The position numbers and the translations under genes are program-made. Below the pieces are notes generated by a model. The model was not told the DNA's origin, did not search any database, and worked only from the letters and a program-made list of their open reading frames with translations. Below, one piece after another: positions 32,559-40,177 of a DNA stretch of 64,000 bases. This DNA comes from Clostridia bacterium (GTDB lineage Bacteria > Bacillota > Clostridia > Oscillospirales > CAG-272): contig JAGBTY010000017.1 in assembly GCA_017631085.1 (NCBI GenBank), positions 80,971 through 144,970 of the forward strand, in the 5' to 3' direction. Every line of letters begins with the position of its first letter. The first letter of the stretch is position 1.

Positions 32559-33935
32559 TTAATTAAATGTTATAGATATTTCTCCGTTTTCGGAAAGGTA
32601 GATCTTATTTAGCGTTCTTGACCAGAATGCTTTTTTGGCTATGGGGGTAAGGTCACGGTATGAAATATGAAAGTCGTTGAATTGTTCCAGATCTATCGGA
32701 TCGCGCATAGGCTCTTTTTTCTCGTTTTCCGCATCTTTTAATGACGCCATTAGTGCGGTATATTCCTTTTCATACATTTCCTTGGGTAGAAGATCGTTAA
32801 TATACAGATCCTTTAGCTTTTCTATTTTTGCATAAATTTTTGAAGTATCTATGTGTTTTGGCGGAGATAAGGCTTTTCTGCTTTGAAATGACAGGTTTAT
32901 CTTTTCTATCTCGGAAAGAAGATTGTCAGATAACCACTCCTCAAGCTTGTCCTGGTTGAATTGCTTTGACATATCGCAAAGATGCATCGTATGGGCAGGA
33001 CAACGGTAATAGACAAATGTCTGCTTGACCGTTCCGTCTTTGTTTTTATTATGGCAAGTATAGGTCGTCATTCGTCTGTCGCAAGAAGAACAGAAAACAA
33101 GTCCCGTGAAAAGATAAACTCTGTCAGAGCGACTTCCATCGTGTCTTGCAGAACGGACATTTATTATAGCGGAAACAATATCAAAGGTGTTTTTGTCGAT
33201 TATGACAGGACACCAATTTTCAATTCCGTAGGCTTCTCCGATATACCATTTGTTTTGAAGTATGTGTTTCATTGATTTTGTGTCGATGCTTTTTCCGTAT
33301 TTGTTGAGTATATATCGCGAGGTGGCTTTCATTGAACGCAGGTCTATATATTTCTGAAACAGATCTCTGACGATATTAGCCTCATCTTCGTTTACCACTG
33401 CTTTTTTATCTCTGATCTCGTATCCGAGCGGTGTTTTGCCGGAAATGACCCTTCCTTCTTTGACCATATTGGAAAAGACGAATTTTATACGCTCTGACGT
33501 TCTGTCGGATTCATCTTGCGCAATGGCAAGCTTTATGTTGAGCGCTAATCTGCCGTTGGCGGTAGTGGTGTCGTAATCTTCCTCGGTCGCTATCCATTGG
33601 ACGTTGTTTTTATCAAGTATGCTTTGCACTTCATAATAATCGGCAATATTACGAAACCATCTGTCCAGCTTGATAAAAAGCACAACGTCTATCTTTTGAG
33701 CCTTGATGTCATCGAGCATTCTAATAAATTCAGGACGCTTTGTATAACGCTTTCTCGCTGAAATTCCTTCGTCGATATAAAGATCTACTATTACCAGATC
33801 GTTTTCTTTTGCGTATTGAATAAGACGCTCCCTTTGTGCATCAAGGGACAGACCTCTTTGAGCCTGTTCTTCTGTTGAAACTCTGGTATACAGTGCTGCG
33901 CGTTTCAGGGTACTGTTGATTCTGTTTGTTTTCAT
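32559..33935 (-). CDS. Large serine recombinase (phage/ICE integrase type)
   Basis: A 458-residue site-specific recombinase. The resolvase catalytic domain carries the nucleophile in YTRVSTEEQ (S20) and the arginine-rich active site (KLDRWFRNIADY; DESDRTSERI). The recombinase domain and a zinc beta-ribbon follow (CSSC...C with YRCPA), then a coiled-coil region and a C-terminal tail ending with FWSRTLNKIYLSENGEISI. This is the TP901-1/A118 phage integrase arrangement, in which integrase lies next to the attachment site. It is also the last gene in the leftward cI-immA operon. The core target sequence is not known. Confidence 0.93.
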   Translation of the reverse strand: MKTNRINSTLKRAALYTRVSTEEQAQRGLSLDAQRERLIQYAKENDLVIVDLYIDEGISARKRYTKRPEFIRMLDDIKAQKIDVVLFIKLDRWFRNIADYYEVQSILDKNNVQWIATEEDYDTTTANGRLALNIKLAIAQDESDRTSERIKFVFSNMVKEGRVISGKTPLGYEIRDKKAVVNEDEANIVRDLFQKYIDLRSMKATSRYILNKYGKSIDTKSMKHILQNKWYIGEAYGIENWCPVIIDKNTFDIVSAIINVRSARHDGSRSDRVYLFTGLVFCSSCDRRMTTYTCHNKNKDGTVKQTFVYYRCPAHTMHLCDMSKQFNQDKLEEWLSDNLLSEIEKINLSFQSRKALSPPKHIDTSKIYAKIEKLKDLYINDLLPKEMYEKEYTALMASLKDAENEKKEPMRDPIDLEQFNDFHISYRDLTPIAKKAFWSRTLNKIYLSENGEISITFN

Positions 33936-33955
33936 GTATCCCCTTATTATAATAA

Positions 33956-34534
33956 TTATCTTTTGAAAGTTTTTTCTTTAGTTATGTATTCTTCAAAATT
34001 TTTATACAGTTGTTTTTCTGTGGGGTCGGTCAAAAATTTTCCTCGCTTATATAGCTCTTTCATTCTCCGAGCTCTGGTGATGGAAATATCACTTTCAACT
34101 CGGCAGTATCTTGCTATCTCATCTGCAGAGTGTAGATCCAGCCCCCAAAGTACGCAGGCGGGGCAGAGAAGGCGCAGGGCGAACATGTCGGCTTGTTGTT
34201 CGGATTTCGGTTTCGTGGATACTTCCTTTGCTTGAGGGAAATGACCAAGACAGAGGTCATGACCGAGGAAAATGTGTCCAAGCTCATGGGCGACGGTGAA
34301 ACGTGAAAGCTCTGTAGGGTTATTGTCGTTGTAAACAATTATCCAATTAGTACCGTCAAAAAATGATTTGCCGTTTTCATTTGGCTGCAAGACGTTGACC
34401 GACGTATCTCTGATAACGCGTACACCTGCGGTACGTGCGATCTTCAGAACGTCAACAGGAAGACGGTCAATATTAAAATCGATCAAGCACTGCCATGCGC
34501 TATGTCGAATATTTTTATACAGTCCGTAGTACAT
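33956..34534 (-). CDS. ImmA/IrrE-family metallopeptidase
   Basis: A 192-residue protein with the zinc-protease motif AHELGHIFLGH (HELGH at 83-87). ImmA/IrrE proteases cleave their cognate repressor when triggered, so mobile elements can be induced, as with ImmA/ImmR of ICEBs1. The gene lies 2 nt downstream of the repressor gene in the same operon, supporting such a pair. The C-terminus is basic. Confidence 0.9.
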   Translation of the reverse strand: MYYGLYKNIRHSAWQCLIDFNIDRLPVDVLKIARTAGVRVIRDTSVNVLQPNENGKSFFDGTNWIIVYNDNNPTELSRFTVAHELGHIFLGHDLCLGHFPQAKEVSTKPKSEQQADMFALRLLCPACVLWGLDLHSADEIARYCRVESDISITRARRMKELYKRGKFLTDPTEKQLYKNFEEYITKEKTFKR

Positions 34535-34536
34535 TT

Positions 34537-35067
34537 TTATAACAAGGGATCATCAGTATCCTTGGCGGATTTGATCTTTTCCCATTCTTCCTTTTTTATA
34601 GTGATTATCTGATCAGGGCGGTTATCTTTCGAAGAAGCTGCAGAATATATCTGCACATAACCGTCGCTTTCCACACCAAGTAAATGGTCAACTGCGCTTT
34701 GGAATTCGGGGTGGAGTCGGTAAGCGGTGATCACATTCAATTCGTGCTGCGAAAGAGTGAGTGGGCTGGGTGTTATCTTCGAATTTATGCTTTCTTTTTG
34801 TAAAACTTTATTGTCGCTGTCCAAAAGTCGGGTATCAAGGTCGGAGGATCTTGTATCCGGATTTTTTTCTTCGCCTAAAAGATGACCGACCGAAACGTCA
34901 AAATATGAAGCGATCTTTTGTGCTGTTACGGCAGATACGCCCGAACGCCTCCCCATCTTCAGATCTGTCAGAAGTCCTTTGCTGATTCCAAGGTCGGTGC
35001 ACATTTTTCCCCCTTTGACCCCTTTCTTCTCGCACAATGAGATAATATTCTCGTACAAAGTGCTCAA
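34537..35067 (-). CDS. HTH (Cro/CI) repressor of the recombinase module
   Basis: A 176-residue transcription factor. Residues about 1-60 form an XRE-type helix-turn-helix (LGISKGLLTDLKMGRRSGVSAVTAQKIASYFDV); the rest is charged and lacks the LexA/S24 peptidase motif, so induction probably goes through ImmA. I choose the TTG at 35067 as start because AAGGAGGG is 8 nt upstream; a longer in-frame TTG start at 35100 would translate through the ribosome binding site. Three similar palindromic half-sites flank its promoter. Confidence 0.85.
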   Translation of the reverse strand: MSTLYENIISLCEKKGVKGGKMCTDLGISKGLLTDLKMGRRSGVSAVTAQKIASYFDVSVGHLLGEEKNPDTRSSDLDTRLLDSDNKVLQKESINSKITPSPLTLSQHELNVITAYRLHPEFQSAVDHLLGVESDGYVQIYSAASSKDNRPDQIITIKKEEWEKIKSAKDTDDPLL

Positions 35068-35126
35068 TTGAACGCCCTCCTTTTTGGTTGTTGTTTCCAA
35101 AAATACTCAAAAAAGTATTTTTTGAC

Positions 35127-35155
35127 TTGACAAATTCTCGAACAAGTACTAAAAT
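35127..35155 (+). promoter_or_regulatory. Rightward promoter of the module
   Basis: TTGACA (35127-35132) and TAAAAT (35150-35155) with 17 bp. The operator-like site at 35135-35148 lies inside its spacer. It faces the repressor promoter. Confidence 0.65.
35135..35148. promoter_or_regulatory. Operator-like site 1
   Basis: TTCTCGAACAAGTA, 12 of 14 positions identical to the palindrome at 35168-35181. It sits in the spacer of the rightward promoter. Confidence 0.6.
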
Positions 35156-35167
35156 ATACCCGATAGG

Positions 35168-35181
35168 TACTCGAACGAGTA
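35168..35181. promoter_or_regulatory. Operator-like site 2
   Basis: TACTCGAACGAGTA is a perfect 6+6 palindrome around AA, 33 bp (about three helical turns) from site 1. Confidence 0.65.
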
Positions 35182-35213
35182 ATATATATTCCTTTTGATA
35201 ATCCGTTAATATA

Positions 35214-35242
35214 ATTATAGTACTTAAATAGGAGATTGTCAA
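35214..35242 (-). promoter_or_regulatory. Repressor promoter (leftward)
   Basis: Leftward TTGACA (35242-35237) and TATAAT (35219-35214) with 17 bp; perfect hexamers. It directs transcription across sites 1 and 2 into the repressor gene with a leader of about 140 nt. Confidence 0.7.
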
Positions 35243-35327
35243 GATTAAAATAAATAAGGAAGAAAATTTTTAAAAGGTGAGAAGCAAATATGAAAAATAG
35301 TCGAAATATAAAAAATACTTCTTTAAT

Positions 35328-35341
35328 AGCTTGTTCGTTCA
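35328..35341. promoter_or_regulatory. Operator-like site 3
   Basis: The reverse complement of AGCTTGTTCGTTCA contains CGAACAAG, the core of site 1. It directly precedes an extended -10 (TGA-TAGAAT at 35344-35352) that could drive the small rightward gene. Confidence 0.45.
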
Positions 35342-35379
35342 TATGATAGAATAGTGCTGATTGTTCTTAGGAGGGGAAA

Positions 35380-35586
35380 ATGAAAATAAAATTCGTCAAT
35401 CAACCCGATCCGGTGCGTATAATGAAGATACTTGCTGATCTTATGACAGATGAAAGCGGGGGAGAATACATATATGAGGTATGCAAAGACGGAAAACCGA
35501 TAATCGAAGAAGAGAGCAACCAAAAAGAAGCCGATATTAAAAACGAGAATGACGTAGAAAAGGAAAAAGATACCGAAATGGTTTAA
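35380..35586 (+). CDS. Small acidic protein of unknown function
   Basis: A 68-residue soluble protein with a strongly acidic, lysine- and glutamate-rich C-terminus. No motif is recognised. The AGGAGGGG site directly before the ATG is very strong. It is the only rightward gene of the recombinase module and its expression would be controlled by the operator region. Proteins of this place in phage-like modules can be Cro-like, excisionases or antirepressors, but no DNA-binding helix-turn-helix is visible here. Confidence 0.65.
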   Translation: MKIKFVNQPDPVRIMKILADLMTDESGGEYIYEVCKDGKPIIEEESNQKEADIKNENDVEKEKDTEMV

Positions 35587-35613
35587 AAATGCAGGAGGCA
35601 TCTTTTCGATCAA

Positions 35614-36594
35614 CTATGCCAAATTGTTTTTGCAGGAACCTTTCGTTGAAAATTCGATAATATTTTCCACGGTAGTTTCGGCAATGTTATTGAGAGCTTC
35701 CTCGGTGAGAAAGGCTTGATGAGATGTGACGATAACGTTTGGCATGGAAATGAGCCTTGCAAGAGTGTCATCGTCCATGATATGCCCGGAGTTGTCTCTG
35801 AAGAAAACGTCCGATTCTTCCTCGTAAACGTCAAGACACGCGGCACCTACCCGGCGGTCTTTTATGCTTTCGATAAGGGCATTGGTATCGATCAACGCTC
35901 CCCGAGAGGTGTTCACGATAATGACTCCTTTTTTCATCATATCAAGAGTTTTTTCGTTGATAATATGATATGTTTCCTCGGTCAAGGGGCAGTGGAGAGA
36001 TATAATGTCGCTGTCTTGGAAAATAGTGTCGGTATCTGTATAGGTAACATCAAGAGATTTGTTGGGAAATTTGTCATAGGCTAAAATATTCATACCAAAG
36101 CCGCGGCAAAGGTCGATAAAGGCTCTGCCTATTCTTCCTGTGCCAATAACGCCCACGGTTTTTCCGTGAAGGTCAAATCCGGCAAGTCCTGTGAGGCTGA
36201 AGTTAAAATCCTTGCTTCTGATATATGCCTTGTGTATACGTCGTACGGAGCAAAGGAGCAGAGCCATGGCATGTTCGGCAACGGCGTAGGGGGAATAAGC
36301 GGGAACGTGAAGGACAGCTATCTGCCTCTCACGTGCGCGGTCAAGGTCTACGTTGTTAAATCCCGCGCATCGAAGAGCGATGATCTTCACGTCAAGCTCG
36401 GAAAGTTTATCTATGACAGCGGCATTTACAGTATCGTTAACGAAAACGCAAACCGCTTCAGCGCCTTTGGCGAGAGCACAGGTGTCGAGCGATAGCTTTG
36501 TTTCGAAATATTTGATCGAAATATTCGCTGTGTCTTTTATTTTGTCAAATGAGGCGATATCGTATGGCTTTGTGTCAAAAAAAGCTATTTTCAT
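35614..36594 (-). CDS. D-2-hydroxyacid dehydrogenase (D-lactate dehydrogenase-like)
   Basis: A 326-residue NAD-dependent dehydrogenase. The Rossmann motif GVIGTGRIGRAF is at about residues 148-159, the catalytic arginine is in NTSRGAL, and the catalytic histidine is in SHQAFLTEEAL. The overall layout (long YSPYAVAEHAMAL helix, C-terminal TTVENI) is that of D-lactate dehydrogenases that reduce pyruvate. The gene has its own promoter and a leader with a strong hairpin. It directly abuts the small gene of the recombinase module but on the opposite strand. Confidence 0.9.
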   Translation of the reverse strand: MKIAFFDTKPYDIASFDKIKDTANISIKYFETKLSLDTCALAKGAEAVCVFVNDTVNAAVIDKLSELDVKIIALRCAGFNNVDLDRARERQIAVLHVPAYSPYAVAEHAMALLLCSVRRIHKAYIRSKDFNFSLTGLAGFDLHGKTVGVIGTGRIGRAFIDLCRGFGMNILAYDKFPNKSLDVTYTDTDTIFQDSDIISLHCPLTEETYHIINEKTLDMMKKGVIIVNTSRGALIDTNALIESIKDRRVGAACLDVYEEESDVFFRDNSGHIMDDDTLARLISMPNVIVTSHQAFLTEEALNNIAETTVENIIEFSTKGSCKNNLA

Positions 36595-36630
36595 AAAAAC
36601 TCCAAAAATTATAATTCTAAAGTATTTTTA

Positions 36631-36665
36631 ATCCGAGAGCGATGTAAGAGAATATGCTCTCGGAT
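36631..36665 (-). promoter_or_regulatory. Hairpin in dehydrogenase leader
   Basis: A perfect 10-bp stem (ATCCGAGAGC/GCTCTCGGAT) with a 15-nt loop lies in the leader between the promoter and start codon, followed leftward by TAAAAATACTT. It could be an attenuator or mRNA-stabilising structure. Confidence 0.4.
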
Positions 36666-36671
36666 GTAATT

Positions 36672-36700
36672 ATTTTATCATGTCGCGCGTGATTTTTCAA
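36672..36700 (-). promoter_or_regulatory. Promoter of the dehydrogenase gene
   Basis: Leftward TTGAAA (36700-36695) and TAAAAT (36677-36672) with 17 bp. Confidence 0.6.
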
Positions 36701-36881
36701 GTGTATTTGACTTTAAATGGAAAAATTTACGTTTAATCGCAAAACAAATCAGTCCATACCTATTTTTTGCAAAAAGTTGTAGTTTATTCATAGCCGTTTA
36801 AGCTTGAATAGTATTTGATTTTAAGGGACGGCAATTTTTGAAAAAATGTTAAAAAGTCCATGTTTTCTTAAAAAATATTCA

Positions 36882-36901
36882 CTTTTGTACATTTACAAAA
36901 G
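36882..36901. promoter_or_regulatory. Palindromic operator candidate of fucI
   Basis: CTTTTGT and ACAAAAG separated by 6 bp form a perfect palindrome that overlaps the -35 box of the fucI promoter, the position expected for a repressor. Confidence 0.5.
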
Positions 36902-36920
36902 AGTTTTAATATGATAAAAT
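36892..36920 (+). promoter_or_regulatory. Promoter of the fucI operon
   Basis: TTTACA (36892-36897) and TAAAAT (36915-36920) with 17 bp; a TTGACA at 36926 has no well-placed -10. About 50 nt upstream of fucI. The rest of the 375-bp gap is AT-rich and featureless. Confidence 0.5.
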
Positions 36921-36969
36921 TATATTGACAAGGTCCGTAAAGGGCAAAAATAAAATGTGAGGTACGAAA

Positions 36970-38778
36970 ATGAGAAAGAATAATCTTGTAGGTGAATATC
37001 CCGTTATCGGTATCCGTCCTTGTATCGACGGCAGACGCGGAATACTTGGCGTCCGCGAATCTCTTGAAGATCAGACTATGAATATGGCGAAGAGCGCTGC
37101 AAAGCTCTTCCGTGAAAATCTCCGCTATTCCGACGGAACGCCAGTTAAGGTAGTTATTGCTGACACCACTATCGGACGAGTTGGAGAGACAGCAGCTTGC
37201 GCTGAAAAGTTCAGACGTGAGGGTGTTTCCATTACCCTTTCGGTAACTCCTTGTTGGTGCTACGGCTCGGAAACTATGGACATGGACACACAGACTATAA
37301 AGGGTGTTTGGGGATTTAACGGAACAGAGCGTCCCGGTGCGGTATACCTTGCAGCTGTTCTTGCGGCTCATGCACAAAAGGGACTTCCTGCATTTGGAAT
37401 CTACGGTAAGGACGTTCAGGATATGGACGACACTTCTATTCCCGATGACGTAAAGGAAAAGCTCCTCCGCTTTGGTAGAGCAGCGATCGCTGCAGCAACC
37501 ATGAGAGGCAAATCCTATCTCCAGATAGGCTCTCTCTGTATGGGCATTGCGGGCTCTCAAATAAATACCGACTTTATAGAGGACTATCTTGGAATGAGAG
37601 TTGAATCGGTTGACGAGGTCGAGGTAATTCGCCGTATGACCGAGGGCATCTACGACAAAGACGAGTATGAAAGAGCAATTGCTTGGGCAAAAGAAAACTG
37701 CATTATAGGCTTTGACAAGAATCCTGACTTTATCCGCAGAAGCGACGAGCAGAAGGATAAGGACCTTGAGTTCTGTGTTCTTACCGCAATGATAATTCAG
37801 GACCTTATGAACGGAAACGAAAAGCTTCCCAAGGGTTGTGAGGAAGAGAGAGTCGGACATAATGCAATTGCAGCGGGCTTCCAGGGCCAGAGACAGTGGA
37901 CAGACTTTTATCCTAACTGTGATTTCGGTGAGGCGATACTCAATTCTTCCTTCGACTGGAACGGAACGAGAGAGCCCTACATACTTGCAACAGAAAACGA
38001 TACGCTCAACGGTATCGGTATGCTTTTTATGAAGCTGCTTACCAACCGTCCTCAGATATTTGCAGACGTACGTACCTATTGGTCGGCTGACGCTGTAAGA
38101 CGCGCTACGGGCGGATATGAAATAGAAGGCAGAGCAAAGGAGGCAGGCGGATTTATTCACCTTATCAATTCGGGTGCAGCTTGTCTTGATGCAAACTGCC
38201 GCGCGACAGACGAGAACGGAAACGGTATCATGAAGGAATGGTACGACGTGACCGAAGAGGACAAGAAGGCTATCATGGCAAACGTTGAGTGGTGTCCCGC
38301 TGACAACGGATATTTCAGAGGCGGCGGATTCTCATCGAGATTCGTTACGAAGGCAGAAATTCCTTGTACTATGATCCGTCTCAATATGGTAAAGGGACTT
38401 GGTCCTGTACTTCAGATAGCCGAGGGTTATACCATTGATCTTCCTGATGAAGTCACCGATGTTCTTTGGAAGAGAACAGACTATACATGGCCTTGTACTT
38501 GGTTCGCACCTATATGCGACGGACGCGAGGGCTCGCCTTTCGAGAACGCATACGAGGTCATGAACCATTGGGGAGCAAATCACGGAGCTATCAGCTACGG
38601 ACATATCGGAGCTGACCTTATCACTCTCTGTTCCATGCTCCGCATACCCGTTTGTATGCACAACGTGCCCGAAAAGGACATCTTCCGCCCTGCAGTATGG
38701 AATGCATTCGGCTCGGACAAGGAAGGACAGGATTACAGAGCTTGTGCGGCATACGGCCCTCTCTTTAAGAAGAACTGA
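36970..38778 (+). CDS. fucI: L-fucose isomerase
   Basis: A 602-residue isomerase that converts L-fucose to L-fuculose in the cytosol with Mn2+ (many also accept D-arabinose). Length and segments such as [20 protein letters not shown] at the start, GSETMDMD and [14 protein letters not shown] match the FucI family. The start ATG has a GAGGT site upstream. Fuculose kinase and aldolase are not in the window, so the following steps are encoded elsewhere or the sugar differs. First gene of an operon with the beta-helix protein. Confidence 0.92.
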   Translation: MRKNNLVGEYPVIGIRPCIDGRRGILGVRESLEDQTMNMAKSAAKLFRENLRYSDGTPVKVVIADTTIGRVGETAACAEKFRREGVSITLSVTPCWCYGSETMDMDTQTIKGVWGFNGTERPGAVYLAAVLAAHAQKGLPAFGIYGKDVQDMDDTSIPDDVKEKLLRFGRAAIAAATMRGKSYLQIGSLCMGIAGSQINTDFIEDYLGMRVESVDEVEVIRRMTEGIYDKDEYERAIAWAKENCIIGFDKNPDFIRRSDEQKDKDLEFCVLTAMIIQDLMNGNEKLPKGCEEERVGHNAIAAGFQGQRQWTDFYPNCDFGEAILNSSFDWNGTREPYILATENDTLNGIGMLFMKLLTNRPQIFADVRTYWSADAVRRATGGYEIEGRAKEAGGFIHLINSGAACLDANCRATDENGNGIMKEWYDVTEEDKKAIMANVEWCPADNGYFRGGGFSSRFVTKAEIPCTMIRLNMVKGLGPVLQIAEGYTIDLPDEVTDVLWKRTDYTWPCTWFAPICDGREGSPFENAYEVMNHWGANHGAISYGHIGADLITLCSMLRIPVCMHNVPEKDIFRPAVWNAFGSDKEGQDYRACAAYGPLFKKN

Positions 38779-38789
38779 TGAGGTAGGTT

Positions 38790-40031
38790 ATGGATCGCTC
38801 TAAAAATAAACTTTATGGCGATGGAATACACGATGACCTTCCTGCAATTCAGGAAATGATAGATAGTGGAAAAGGGGAGCTTCGGCTTCCCTTTCCTGAA
38901 AAATGCTATCTTATAACCGCTCCCATTGTTATTCCATCTAATTTCAAGCTGGTACTTCCAAGATTTGCAGAGATAAAGCTTAAGGGCGGATCGAATTGCT
39001 TTATGCTTCAGAATAAGACTGTCGCTAAGCCAGAAAAGAGATTGAGAGACTACATTCCTTCCGACACCAAGGAGCTTTGGAAATTTTACGACCTTCTCTC
39101 TCCTGACGAGAATGATACCTGTCACGATTTTGAGATAGAGGGAGGCATCTGGAATTTCAATAATATGAACCAGAAGCCAAATCCCATATACTTGCGTGAA
39201 TATGACGAAAACAACTATCTTGGACACTGCATGTTTTTCTATAACGTCAAAAATTTCAGGCTGTCAAATATGACCATTAAAGATCCTGCCAATTACGCGG
39301 TGATGATCGACACAGGCTCGTATTTTACCGTGGAAAATATTGTTTTTGATTTCAACGATGGAAACCCCATAGCCTCCAATATGGACGGAATACACCTTAA
39401 TGGAAGCTGTCATTTCGGAACTATCCGTAATCTTAGGGGGGCATGTTACGACGACCTTGTGGCTCTCAATGCTTACGAGGGATCGGCGGGCGACATTACA
39501 GATATCGAGATAGACGGACTTTTTGCCGAGGGTTGTCACAGTGCTGTCAGACTTCTGACGGTGGAGCAGAACGTAAGAAATATACGCATCTCAAACGTGT
39601 ACGGAACGTACTACCAGTATTGTATTGGTCTTACCAAGTTTTATGCCGGAAAAACCACCGGTTGTTTTGATGCCATTACTCTTGACGGGATATATGCCTC
39701 AAAAGCAAAGAGATTGCCAATACAAGAAGCGCACATGACCGATAAAAGCTATTCCTTCCCGTTTGTTTGGATTCAGGAGGATACGGTAGTAAAGTCCTTG
39801 ACTGTAAACGAGCTTCACCGCAGGGAATATGTAAACACGGCGGATACGATACACATAGGAAAGGGTGCACTGGTCGAGAAAATGACGCTTGGTACGGTGA
39901 CGGTCGAAAATCATGTGGGAGGACATCTTGCTACGTTTGTAAATAACGGCAGGATAGGAAAGCTTGTTGCGGGCGGACTGTCTCGGTCGGACATGGAGGG
40001 CGACGGCGAGATCGAGACTGTATGTATTTAA
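38790..40031 (+). CDS. Right-handed beta-helix protein, GH28-like
   Basis: A 413-residue protein with a pectate-lyase-type N-terminal YGDGIHDDLPAIQ segment and a parallel beta-helix body. The GH28 active-site pattern appears as NMDG (for NTDG), YDDLVAL (two aspartates) and GCHSAVRL, though the RIK motif is not obvious. It likely hydrolyses or binds a uronic-acid or deoxysugar oligosaccharide. No signal peptide is present, so it would act inside the cell on imported oligosaccharides, consistent with its 11-bp distance from fucI. Exact specificity is unknown. Confidence 0.72.
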   Translation: MDRSKNKLYGDGIHDDLPAIQEMIDSGKGELRLPFPEKCYLITAPIVIPSNFKLVLPRFAEIKLKGGSNCFMLQNKTVAKPEKRLRDYIPSDTKELWKFYDLLSPDENDTCHDFEIEGGIWNFNNMNQKPNPIYLREYDENNYLGHCMFFYNVKNFRLSNMTIKDPANYAVMIDTGSYFTVENIVFDFNDGNPIASNMDGIHLNGSCHFGTIRNLRGACYDDLVALNAYEGSAGDITDIEIDGLFAEGCHSAVRLLTVEQNVRNIRISNVYGTYYQYCIGLTKFYAGKTTGCFDAITLDGIYASKAKRLPIQEAHMTDKSYSFPFVWIQEDTVVKSLTVNELHRREYVNTADTIHIGKGALVEKMTLGTVTVENHVGGHLATFVNNGRIGKLVAGGLSRSDMEGDGEIETVCI

Positions 40032-40032
40032 T

Positions 40033-40068
40033 AAAAAAGGAGCTTTCGCTTGAAAGCCCCTTTTTTTA
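40033..40068 (+). terminator. Terminator of the fucI operon
   Basis: GGAGCTTTC/GAAAGCCCC stem with a GCTT loop and seven Ts. Confidence 0.8.
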
Positions 40069-40114
40069 TATTGGAGGGGGGAGATAATTTTCTATTAAAT
40101 AAAATAAAAAACAC

Positions 40115-40143
40115 TTGCGTAATTATAAAATGAATGATATAAT
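40115..40143 (+). promoter_or_regulatory. Promoter of the galactokinase gene
   Basis: TTGCGT (40115-40120) and TATAAT (40138-40143) with 17 bp. Confidence 0.65.
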
Positions 40144-40177
40144 AGTATTTGTAAATATGTTATTGGAGGACATAATC

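Larger units (their letters stand above)
32495..35613. mobile_element. Compact serine-recombinase lysogeny-like module (boundaries approximate)
   Basis: The left edge is inferred from the break in the P-type ATPase gene near 32495. Genes: recombinase, ImmA/IrrE protease and HTH repressor, all leftward, and one small rightward protein with the operators between. No structural phage, conjugation or cargo genes are present. The right edge is set at the last non-core gene before the dehydrogenase; no clear repeated att site was found by eye. The C-terminal half of the ATPase is missing, so the region may be a decayed or rearranged element. Confidence 0.6.

Noticed and set aside
32495-35613. Complete prophage or ICE
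   Set aside because: Only recombinase, ImmA, repressor and one small protein are found; capsid, tail, lysis, relaxase and transfer genes are absent, and genes beyond are core.
36868-38160. 430-codon open frame on the minus strand
   Set aside because: Antisense to fucI, whose family match is clear; no start signal.
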